This document shows, piece after piece, positions 8,206 to 16,200 of a stretch of 16,831 nucleotides of DNA; the first letter of the stretch is position 1; each line of letters starts with the position of its first letter. The stretch spans positions 1-16,831 of the forward strand of contig CALFZM010000092.1 in the NCBI GenBank assembly GCA_937952235.1, in the 5' to 3' direction. Position numbers and translations under genes: made by a program. Source of the DNA: an uncultured Opitutia bacterium. Lineage in GTDB: Bacteria; Verrucomicrobiota; Verrucomicrobiia; Opitutales; Opitutaceae. Under the pieces are notes generated by a model. That model had not been told where the DNA came from and made no database searches. It saw only the letters and a list, made by a program, of their open reading frames with translations.

Positions 8206-8419
8206 GGGGGTTGAGAATCGCAGGGCAGCGATACGCGGGAGCATTCCGCGGCGGGCCGCCAAGACAAGCCGGCAGATGAGCGCAAGCGTGCGACGACGCG
8301 GTCCGGCAAAACGGGATTCCCTCGGGGGGCGGCGGGATTCTTCGCGCCGCGGGAGGTTGCGATTGCCATGGGGCGGCGCGCGCACTCGCATGAACTCAAA
8401 CCCCCGACCCCGCTCGATC
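8206..8419. promoter_or_regulatory. Divergent control region between two TonB receptor genes
   Basis: About 200 bases separate the start codons of two receptor genes transcribed away from each other, so promoters for both should lie here. I could not identify a convincing -35/-10 pair on either strand. One possible operator signal is the octamer CGGGATTC, present as a direct repeat at 8312-8319 and 8333-8340 with a 21-base period, about two helical turns. That can occur by chance in GC-rich DNA, so it is a weak suggestion. Confidence 0.35.
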
Positions 8420-11374
8420 ATGACTTCATCGATCGCACCCTGCCGGCTGCTCCGCGGCCTCTTCGCCGGCGTCGCCGCCGCGCTCCTGAGCCTCTGTTTA
8501 CTCGCGCGCTCCGCCGGGGCCGCCGCTCCAGCCAGCGCCGTCATCACCGGCACGGTCAGCAATGCTGCCACCGGCGACCTGCTCGAAGGCGTGCGGGTGA
8601 CCCTGCCCGGGCTCGACCGCACCGCGTTCACCGACAACACCGGCCGTTACCTTCTGGATGCCGTGCCGGCGGGCACGCACACGCTGCAAGTCTCGTACAC
8701 CGGCCTCGATCCCGTGAGGCAGGAGGTTACCGTGAACCCCGGCGACCGGGTGACCCGCAACCTCGACCTGACCACGCGCGTGTACCAGCTCGAGGCCTTC
8801 ACCGTCGCCGGCGAGCGCGAAGGAGCGGCGGCCGCGATCACCGCGCAGCGCAATGCCCCCAACACGAAGAACGTCGTGGCGATGGATTCCTACGGCAACC
8901 TGCCCAACATGAGCGCCAGCGAGCTCGCGATCCTGCTTCCCGGCGTCACCGGCGCGCTGAATCTCGAGAACGGCGTCGACGGCTTCGCGGTCCGCGGCAT
9001 GCCTTCAGGGCTGAACACCGTCACGATGGACGGCGGCATGATCTCGACCCAGGGCGCGTTCAACCGCGCGGTCCGGATCAACAACCTGACCGGCGCGATG
9101 TTCGAGGGCCTCGAGGTGATCAAGGGGCACACGCCCGACAAGGGCGCCGATTCGCTCGGCGGCACGATCAACCTGAAGAGCCGCTCGCCGCTCAGCATGC
9201 GGGAGAAACGGCGCGTCACCTACAACGCCACGCTGCGCTGGGCCCCGCCGTTCCTCGAGACGATCCCGCTGCGGGACGCCCACCGGCTGCACCCGCTGCT
9301 CAACGTCGGCTACTGGGAGGTGTTCGACGTCGCCGGCGGCAGCCGCAACCTCGGCGTGGCGGTGAACACCTTCTACAGCGAGAACATCGGCGCCTCGCAC
9401 AGCACCACGCGCGAGTTCGAGGATACGTTCAGCCCCACGGCGTTCCTCTACGACTACAACACCTTCGACCAGTACAACAATCGCAAGCAGGCCAGCGTGA
9501 ACCTGAAGGTGGAGTACCGGCTTTCCCCGGCCACCAAGCTCACGCTCAACACCATTTACAACGACGCCAACGAAATGGGGAAGCTGCGCTTCACCACCCG
9601 CGCGTTCACCAACCAGGTCGTGGGCACCACCGGCACCGCCGGCATCCTGCCGGGCTATACGGACAAGATCACGCAGGTGCGGCCCTCGACCGCGTCGAAT
9701 TTCGACGTCGGCACCCTCGGGCCGAACAACTATTTCCTGCGGATGCGGCATCTCGACCTCGGCGCCGAACACCGGTGGAGCCGCGTCGAGCTCGATTACA
9801 GCGCCATGGCTGCGCGCACCTACATCAACAACGGCAACGGCGAGCGGGGCGGCAACCTGACGATGCGCGTCAATGGCGTGGGCTGGATTCTCGATCGTAC
9901 CCAGTCGGAGATGTACCCGCGCTTCACGCAGACCGCCGGGCCGGACATCTCGCGGCCGGAAAACTACCGCGTGAGCGGATTTTTCCGGAACAACAATCAG
10001 GACAACGACCACGACGTGCGCGAGGCGCGCGCCAACCTGAAGGTCACGCTCCCGGTCTTCGCGGCCTCGCTGAAGACGGGTCTCTTCTGGCGCGAACAGA
10101 CCGTGGAGGACGACGTGCGCGACCGCCGCTGGAGCTACCTGGGCACCACGCTGCCGGCGGACTCCTCGATCACGATCATCAACACGCGCAAGACCGGGCG
10201 CGTGGTGCCGTTCTGGTACGCCTCGCAACTCTTCCGCGACCGCGCGCCGATCGAGCCGTCGCTCTGGCAGGAGGACATCTACTGGGGCCGCCAGATCATG
10301 CTGCAGAACAGCCAGGGCGTGACGGAGACGGTGCAGGCCGGGTACGCCATGGCGCAGGGGCGGATCGCCGGCACGGGCTTTCTCACCGGCGTGCGCGTCG
10401 AACGCACCGAGACCGAGAGCTGGGGCAATGTCCGGGCCCGCGTGCTCTCCACCACCGCCCAGCGCAACGCCGATCCGATCGGCGCCGCGACGCGCGACTA
10501 CGGCAACGCGCGGGAGCTGCGCGGCCAGTACACCAAGGCGTTTCCCAGCGTCCACCTCACGCGCGACCTGGCGCCGAACTGGAAGGCGCGGCTGAGCTGG
10601 TCGACGAGCTTCGGCCGGCCGTCGCTGAATTCGCTGGTGCCGAACGAAACCGTGAACGAGAACCAGCGGACACTGACGGTGAACAACCCGTCGCTGCTGC
10701 CCCAGACCGCGAGCAACTGGGACGCCTCGCTCGAGTACTATTTCGAGCCCGCGGGCAGCCTCTCGATCGGCGGGTTCCGGAAGGTGATCAAGGATTTCAT
10801 CATCACGGGGCTCGACAACGGCATCATCGCGACCGGGCCGGACAACGGCTACTCGGGTGAGTACGGCGGTTACACCCGGCTGAGCTCGGGCAACGCGGGA
10901 ACGGCGACCGTGCATGGCCTGGAGATCACCTACCAGCAGCAGTTCGTCTTCCTGCCCGGCTTCCTGAAGGGCCTGGGCGCGACGGTGAACTTCACCGCGC
11001 TCGAAGCGGAGGGCGATTTCGGCAGCACGAGCGAGCTCGGCACGCGGGACGTCGAGGGCTTCGTGCCACGCAGCGCCAACGCGAGCCTCTTCTGGCGCCA
11101 CCGCGGTCTGACCGCGCGGGTCATCGTGAACCATACCGGCAGTTTCCTGAACGCCCGCAGCGCGGTGTCGCCGGCGCTGAACCGCTACTGGTTCGACCGC
11201 ACGGTCGTGCACGCGGGGATCGGCTACCAGTGGAAGCCGTCGGTCACGTTCTCGCTCGACGTCAACAACCTCACCGACGCCCCCCAGTCCGCCTATCGCG
11301 GCGTGAAGGAGCACATGCAGTTCAAGCTCTACGGCGGCACGACGATCACCGCCGGGGTGAGCGGACGGTTCTGA
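8420..11374 (+). CDS. TonB-dependent receptor with N-terminal carboxypeptidase-regulatory-like domain
   Basis: This 984-residue outer-membrane receptor differs in architecture from its divergent neighbour. Residues 1 to about 35 form a signal peptide ('LFAGVAAALLSLCLLARSAGAA'). Residues about 41-115 are a carboxypeptidase-regulatory-like beta-sandwich ('ITGTVSNAATGDLLEGVRV', 'DNTGRYLLDAVPAGTHTLQV'), as in the SusC and TonB-Xanth-Caul type receptors. A TonB-box-like 'LEAFTVAGERE' follows. The plug then shows 'NLPNMSASELAILLPGVTG', 'GFAVRGMPSGLNTVTMDGG', 'FEGLEVIKGHTPDKGADSLGG' and 'INLKSRS'. The barrel fills the remainder and ends 'ITAGVSGRF' with the terminal Phe. This class often takes up carbohydrates, which would suit the context, but the substrate is not shown. 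ATG 8420 begins a compact signal peptide; ATG 8390 in the same frame is an alternative adding ten residues, and neither has a clear ribosome site. The TGA stop (11372-11374) falls inside the left end of hairpin repeat copy 3. Confidence 0.94.
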   Translation: MTSSIAPCRLLRGLFAGVAAALLSLCLLARSAGAAAPASAVITGTVSNAATGDLLEGVRVTLPGLDRTAFTDNTGRYLLDAVPAGTHTLQVSYTGLDPVRQEVTVNPGDRVTRNLDLTTRVYQLEAFTVAGEREGAAAAITAQRNAPNTKNVVAMDSYGNLPNMSASELAILLPGVTGALNLENGVDGFAVRGMPSGLNTVTMDGGMISTQGAFNRAVRINNLTGAMFEGLEVIKGHTPDKGADSLGGTINLKSRSPLSMREKRRVTYNATLRWAPPFLETIPLRDAHRLHPLLNVGYWEVFDVAGGSRNLGVAVNTFYSENIGASHSTTREFEDTFSPTAFLYDYNTFDQYNNRKQASVNLKVEYRLSPATKLTLNTIYNDANEMGKLRFTTRAFTNQVVGTTGTAGILPGYTDKITQVRPSTASNFDVGTLGPNNYFLRMRHLDLGAEHRWSRVELDYSAMAARTYINNGNGERGGNLTMRVNGVGWILDRTQSEMYPRFTQTAGPDISRPENYRVSGFFRNNNQDNDHDVREARANLKVTLPVFAASLKTGLFWREQTVEDDVRDRRWSYLGTTLPADSSITIINTRKTGRVVPFWYASQLFRDRAPIEPSLWQEDIYWGRQIMLQNSQGVTETVQAGYAMAQGRIAGTGFLTGVRVERTETESWGNVRARVLSTTAQRNADPIGAATRDYGNARELRGQYTKAFPSVHLTRDLAPNWKARLSWSTSFGRPSLNSLVPNETVNENQRTLTVNNPSLLPQTASNWDASLEYYFEPAGSLSIGGFRKVIKDFIITGLDNGIIATGPDNGYSGEYGGYTRLSSGNAGTATVHGLEITYQQQFVFLPGFLKGLGATVNFTALEAEGDFGSTSELGTRDVEGFVPRSANASLFWRHRGLTARVIVNHTGSFLNARSAVSPALNRYWFDRTVVHAGIGYQWKPSVTFSLDVNNLTDAPQSAYRGVKEHMQFKLYGGTTITAGVSGRF

Positions 11375-11527
11375 GCCGGACGCATGCAGCTGAGGTGGAG
11401 CCGCCTGTCCCCAGGCGGCTGACCCGCGACGGCCCGGTCCACAGCGGCTTGAGGACAAGCCGCTCCACCTTTCCGTGCGGCCGTTCGCAGGGCTGATTCG
11501 AAGGCCAACGGCATGAGTCCGGCTCAG
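11371..11527 (+). repeat. Paired-hairpin repeat, copy 3, with terminal inverted repeats
   Basis: This is the most complete copy. The core at 11393-11470 has perfect outer ends AGGTGGAGC and GCTCCACCT and two perfect 9-pair hairpins: AGCCGCCTG/CAGGCGGCT (loop TCCC) and AGCGGCTTG/CAAGCCGCT (loop AGGA). The core is flanked by an inverted repeat. CTGAGCCGGACGCATGC at 11371-11387 matches the reverse complement of 11511-11527 at 16 of 17 positions. The right repeat extends as the 21-base module to 11531. The whole is about 157 bases with no coding capacity, as in a small non-autonomous mobile element or REP doublet. The left end overlaps the stop codon of the TonB receptor gene. Bases 11532-11634, before the next gene, show nothing I can identify. 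Confidence 0.85.
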
Positions 11528-11634
11528 CCGGTTCATCCAGGGTGGCGGAGGCGAACCGCGGGGACGCGTGCATCGCCCGGGGAAAATCCGATTGCCCCTC
11601 ACCCGGACGCGTTTCAGACCAGCGTGACCCACGT

Positions 11635-12333
11635 ATGTCCACGCTGCTTCCGGTTGGCCTCGACGTTCTCCCGGTCCGGAGTCGCTTGATCAGCGCGCGT
11701 CTGATGGCAGTGGTCCATGAGCGCGACAATTTCACGTGCCGCTTCTGCGGCTTTCGCTGCACTCAGTACCAGCAGGTGGTGGTCGACGGGGAAGACTGGC
11801 GGGACCTGGACCAGGTTGTCACGGCGTGCATCCACTGCCAGCAGTGCCTCAGCCTCGATCTGGTCACGGAGCAGAAGAGCGGCTTCGTGATCCATTTTCC
11901 GGACGCCACGCAGGCGGAGATCAACCGCGTCCTGCCGGAGCTTTTTGTCGCCGCCATGGCCGAGGGCGACTATTTCGAACGCGCCAAACCGACCTTGGAA
12001 ATGCTGCTGTCGCGCCGCGCGCAAGCGGCGGAGCTGATCGGCAGTCACGACGCCGGCCCGTTGGCGAAGCAACTGCGGGGATGCCGGACGGAGGAGGAAC
12101 GGTCGGCCCTGCGCTCGAAGCTGGCCGACATCAGGCTGCTCGCGGCCAACCGCCGCATCACCTTCGGCGGCAAGATCAGCTACAACCAGTTTCCCCTGAT
12201 CCTTGCCGCCTGGAGAGCGACGTTCGGACCAGGACGGACACCGGAGGCCGGATCCCTGCCGGCCCTGGATCGATTCCTGTCGCTGAGTGCGATCTCGTCG
12301 CGAGCCGTGGCCATCAAGCCAGCGGAGCGTTGA
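11635..12333 (+). CDS. IcmJ/DotN-like zinc-binding protein (HNH-like fold)
   Basis: This 232-residue protein resembles IcmJ (DotN) of the Legionella Dot/Icm type IVB secretion system, where DotN is a zinc protein in the coupling complex with DotL and DotM that recruits effectors. Visible features are 'HERDNFTCRFCGF' with Cys35 and Cys38, then 'VVTACIHCQQC' with Cys65, Cys68 and Cys71, giving the two C-x2-C knuckles of an HNH-like zinc site. Family-like blocks follow: 'HFPDATQAEINRVLPELFVAAMAEG', partly 'LLSRRAQAAELIG', and the C-terminal 'YNQFPLILAAWRATF'. I match these to DotN from memory. No catalytic HNH histidines are apparent, so a nuclease role is not supported. No other Dot/Icm gene is in the window. 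The ATG at 11635 gives a sensible N-terminus; a GTG at 11542 would add 31 unlikely residues that partly come from repeat-flanking DNA. Its last 20 bases overlap the end of the convergent gene. Confidence 0.75.
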   Translation: MSTLLPVGLDVLPVRSRLISARLMAVVHERDNFTCRFCGFRCTQYQQVVVDGEDWRDLDQVVTACIHCQQCLSLDLVTEQKSGFVIHFPDATQAEINRVLPELFVAAMAEGDYFERAKPTLEMLLSRRAQAAELIGSHDAGPLAKQLRGCRTEEERSALRSKLADIRLLAANRRITFGGKISYNQFPLILAAWRATFGPGRTPEAGSLPALDRFLSLSAISSRAVAIKPAER

Positions 12334-13201
12334 TGCGCAGCGGCAGGTCCGCGGCGATGGGATCATCGTCCAACATCGCCACCTTGCCATCCGCCCCCAG
12401 GGAGAACTTGGCGACAAACAGGGCATTCGAATACAGCACGACTCCGGTGCATGCGAATCCGCCGTCGGCTGCGCTCTGGCATTCCAGCGGCCGGACCGCG
12501 GACGCCAGCAGGTTTCTCGTCACCTCGGCCTCCGGGTGGCGCAGCAGAGCGAGATCGCCAAGCGCCGTATCGTCCGCCGACTCCACGAGATAGAACGGTC
12601 CCTCCTCTCCGCGCACGAAAAAGCAGAAGAAGAAGAGGTAGCTCGCGGCGTTCGCGGCCGTGAGCTTGAGTTGCGATTTGTCATTCACCTCGTGAATCGG
12701 AGGGGACGTGCCGTTGAGGCGAAAGAGCGCGAGATCCGGACCCACCAGATAGTACAGCCTGAGATTGGCCTTGCCCCATGCCTCGTCGGCGAGCCGCACC
12801 AGCCGGAACGAGTCGTACCAGGAGAGCGGGCTGACATCGATTTCCGTCTCGGACCGGATGCGGTAGATGCCGTCCACCGTACGCACCGAGCTGACGAAAT
12901 GACGCTGCAGGGGCTCGTCGGCCCTGGCCCAATCGTACGCGTCGAGACGGGCCGCGCGGGAGCCCACCCGGATGGCGCGCTGTGCCGGAGGGCCGGCCGG
13001 CGCCACGATCCGGGCGCTGCGCTCTGCGTCCAACCTCCGGATACACGCCTCGAACGTCGCCGCGTCGAAGGGAAGCGGGTGCCCCGTGCGCAGCAGGTGA
13101 AGCCCCAGCTCGGCCTGGGCGCGGTTGATGTCGCGCGGGAATCGCGCCTGCCACTGGCGCACGAACGCTTCGACCAGGAGGTCGGTGGGGGCGGAGCTCA
13201 T
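12314..13201 (-). CDS. Protein of unknown family, translationally coupled to STAND-ankyrin gene
   Basis: I do not recognise this 295-residue protein. It has no signal peptide. Residues about 1-60 look mainly helical ('LVEAFVRQWQARFP', 'AQAELGLHLLRTG', 'ATFEACIRRLDAERSA'). The middle is mixed alpha/beta. A strongly hydrophobic strand-like segment 'SYLFFFCFFVRGEEGPFYLVE' in pieces lies at about 177-197, and the C-terminal part alternates strands ('GVVLYSNALFVAKFSL', 'KVAMLDD'). The hydrophobic run is short and interrupted by charge, so a buried beta core is more likely than a membrane helix. The start codon overlaps the stop of the upstream STAND gene as ATGA (13198-13201) with no Shine-Dalgarno visible, so translation is probably coupled and the two products probably work together. 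Its own stop overlaps the last bases of the convergent IcmJ-like gene. Codon use looks like that of its neighbours. Function unknown. Confidence 0.85.
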   Translation of the reverse strand: MSSAPTDLLVEAFVRQWQARFPRDINRAQAELGLHLLRTGHPLPFDAATFEACIRRLDAERSARIVAPAGPPAQRAIRVGSRAARLDAYDWARADEPLQRHFVSSVRTVDGIYRIRSETEIDVSPLSWYDSFRLVRLADEAWGKANLRLYYLVGPDLALFRLNGTSPPIHEVNDKSQLKLTAANAASYLFFFCFFVRGEEGPFYLVESADDTALGDLALLRHPEAEVTRNLLASAVRPLECQSAADGGFACTGVVLYSNALFVAKFSLGADGKVAMLDDDPIAADLPLRINAPLA

Positions 13202-16200
13202 GACGCGGTGGCTTCGGCGAGGTTCAGGGCCGCGAGTGCGGTGGCGAACTGCGCATTTCGTACTGCAAGAAGCGCAGCGGCTGACGCCATCCGTCTCCGA
13301 TCGGCGGCGGCGAGTTGTTCCGGCAGGAGGAGGCCGATCAAATCGGCGCGTCCCGCCGCGGCGGCGAGCTCGAACGCCGTGCGGGCAGGCCTGGCGGCGG
13401 CGGTGCCGATCCGCGCGCCAGCCTTCAGCAGCATTGCGATCGTCTCCGCGTTGCCGTCCTGGGCGGCATGATGGAGTGGCGTCCATCCCGCGTCGTCCTC
13501 GGCGTTGATGTCGCTCTCCGGATGACGGAGAAGCAACGCAGCCACCTCGTGCTGACCTTTCCTCGCCGCATGGTGCAGCGCCGTCATGCCGCCGGCGTCG
13601 CGGGCCGCGGCTCCCCATGTTCCGATCAAGTCCTCCACCAGCATCCGGTCCCCGCGCGCGGCGGCGATATGGAGCGCCTTTCGACCAAACGCATCCGCGG
13701 CTTCGATCAGATCGGGAAACCGCTGCAACAGGGCGTGCACCGCCCGGTGGGAACCGGCCGCAACCGCAGCATGGAGCGCGCTGGTTCCAGAAAGATCGGC
13801 GACATGGCAGTCGACGCGTTCCGCCAGGAGTTCGACGCTGGCGACGGCGTTCTCGCCCGCCGCCAGGTGCAGCGCGGTCTGGCCGAGCTCGTTCCGCTCC
13901 GTCACGTCGGCGTGGGCCAGCAGCAACCGCAGCATGCGGATGTCGTCGCGCTGCACGGCGTCGAGGAAGGGCGAGCGCCGCTTCTCGCTCCGATTCGGTT
14001 TCGCCCCGGCATCGAGCAGCAGGCGCACCAGCTCCGCCTTGCCCGCGGCACACGCCTGCCCCAGCGGCGACTGGGTCTTGTCCGCCCCGTGGTCCGGATC
14101 GATCCGGCCGTGAGGATCGTTCAACAGTTCGGCCAGCACGGCCGCGTCGCCCTCATGCACGGCCATTTCGACCGGCGTCTTTCCTCTGGGCGTGACCGCC
14201 ACCGCATCGATCCGGAGATCCTCCAGGAGCGCTCGCACGATCTCCGCCGAACGGCTGGCGATGCCGAGATGGAGGGCGGTCCAGCCATCCTTGTTTTTGC
14301 GGAGTGGATCGGTGGCGGGATGTTTCAGGAACGCCCGCACCATCGCCGCCGTGCCATGCCGGCAGGCGGTAAGGAACGGCGGCCACGTCTGGTCGTCGAC
14401 GGGGTGTGGCCGCACCCGATCCCCCTCGAGCAGCCAGATCGCCAGCTCCGGGGCGGCGAACCGCGCTGCCAGCATCAGCGGCGTCCATCCCGATTCGTCG
14501 CAGACGTTGGGATCCGCCCCATGGACCCGCACCAGGTGCCGCAGCATCTCAAACTGGCTGGCGGAGGCCGCGAAATGAAGCGCGGTGCTGTGCGCGATTC
14601 CGACGGCGTGCGGGTCCGCGCCTGCCGCGACGAGGCGGTCGAACGCCGCGATATGGCCGCGAAACGCGGCGAAATGCAGCGGTTGTGACTTTTCGTCGTT
14701 CACCGCCACCGGATCGGCGCCGTGCCGCAACACCAGGTCGAGGACGGCTTCGTCCCCGTTGTGCGCCGCCATCATGGCGGCATTGGAGCGCTTGGCGGTG
14801 CGATGGTCCCGCGCCGCGCCCGGCTCCACCAGCAGGTACTTTTCCGCCAAGGCGGTCTGCCCATAGAACACCGCGAGAAGGAAGTGGGTGGTATCGACGT
14901 CCCTCCATTTGGCACGACGAGACGGCGTCAGGGCCGCTTCCAACGCCGCAAAGGCGAATTCCCGCAGGAGCAGGTCCTCCGGACGCGGCGCCGCCGCGTC
15001 TCCCGGCAGGAACAGGTCCGACCACGCCACCAACAGGCGACCAAGCGTTTCCCGCTGTTCGTCGTCGAGACGCGCGCCCGCCAGTTCGGGACGTCGTTTC
15101 GACTCGTTCCACCGCTTCACGAACGGCAGAATTTCTCCGACCGCCCGGTGAAGTTCCTCATCCTTGGCGACCCGCTCACGCGCCGGAGGCCAGTTCGTGA
15201 CGAGCGCCTCGTGGACCAGCCGGACTTGATCACGCTGCACGGGAATCAGCAGTCGATATTTCCGAAAGACTTCCACGAAGACCCGGCGTGGGCCGCGCAA
15301 GGGTATGGAGAGGGCCGGAAGGGAGTAGCGATGTTGCTGCGCGTCGTGCACGCGGACCAAGCCGCGGAGCAAGGTGTCGAGAACTTCGTCCGTCCAACGA
15401 ACACCCGGGGCACTGCGCACCTCGTTCATCGCCCGGTCGGCCAGAGCCGAGATCGCCGTGTCCACTTCGAGCAGCGCGTCGGGCACGTCCCGCCGGGAAA
15501 CCTTCAGCTCTCCTTCCGCCGAAAGGCAGGTTTCCGGCAGTCCACCGGCCTTGCCGATCGCCACCGGGGCGGCAGTTCGGCGCACCCGTTCCTGGCGCAG
15601 CTTGTCCCGCAGGCCACGGCAGTGCTCGTAGAGTTGAAGCAACGTCACCGATACCAGGGGCAGCAAGGTTGCCTGCACATCCCTCAGCCCATCCGAGGCA
15701 TTCTCCACCAGGATCCGATCCTCCGTGAAGGCATGGACGCGGCGATAAAGATCACCGACGACCTCGCGCACATCCATGCCGGCGTGCGCGAATTTCCGAA
15801 TGGCAATCTCCTTGATGCATTCCTCGCTCAGAAACGGGACCGCCTTTTCCTGTGCGTCCGAGACGAGCGATTTCAGGACCTCGTCGTCACGGAGCAGCTG
15901 GCGCCGGTTCGACTGGCAGGTGTAGATGAAGCCGATGCGACCGGAGGCACAGGCGAGGGTGAAAAACTGAAAGAGCGGCGCCAGAGCCGCAGTCGTGCTC
16001 GCGGCGCCACGCAGGTCCAGGAGTTCTTCAAACTGGTCCAATCCGACCACCAGGCGTGCTTTCCCTTCGGTTTCGCCCTTGCCCGCGGCAATACGGTCGA
16101 GCGCTTCGATCAACGCGGACACGGTCCAGCGCGGGCGGTTCGCCACGATGCGCGTCACCCCACGATCGAAGTCACGGGTACGATCCGAATCGGCTCCGAC

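Noticed and set aside
8368..10860. An 830-codon + strand frame overlapping the right TonB receptor gene
   Set aside because: The translation is almost all Arg, Ala, Pro, Gly, His and Gln, a typical frame shadow; the receptor frame has a signal peptide, plug and barrel.
4254..11470. CRISPR array or tRNA-like genes suggested by the hairpin repeats
   Set aside because: The copies are kilobases apart with genes between them, there are no regular spacers, and the hairpins lack tRNA invariant bases.
11371..11527. Classical insertion sequence
   Set aside because: Terminal inverted repeats are present but the 157-base unit has no transposase frame, so only a non-autonomous element or REP-type doublet is supportable.
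9005..11632. An 875-codon open frame on the - strand opposite the right TonB receptor gene
   Set aside because: Low-complexity Arg/Val/Ala/Glu composition without motifs, wholly antisense to a recognised receptor gene and crossing the hairpin repeat.
11542..11634. GTG start at 11542 for the IcmJ-like protein
   Set aside because: It would add 31 residues with no resemblance to the family, encoded by DNA directly next to the repeat; the ATG at 11635 gives the expected N-terminus.
11635..12333. HNH endonuclease call for the zinc protein
   Set aside because: The zinc knuckles fit, but no catalytic His-Asn-His arrangement is apparent between them, and the flanking blocks resemble IcmJ/DotN instead.
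13315..14688. A 457-codon + strand frame opposite the ankyrin region
   Set aside because: Antisense to regular ankyrin repeats; it mirrors their periodicity and shows no independent motifs.
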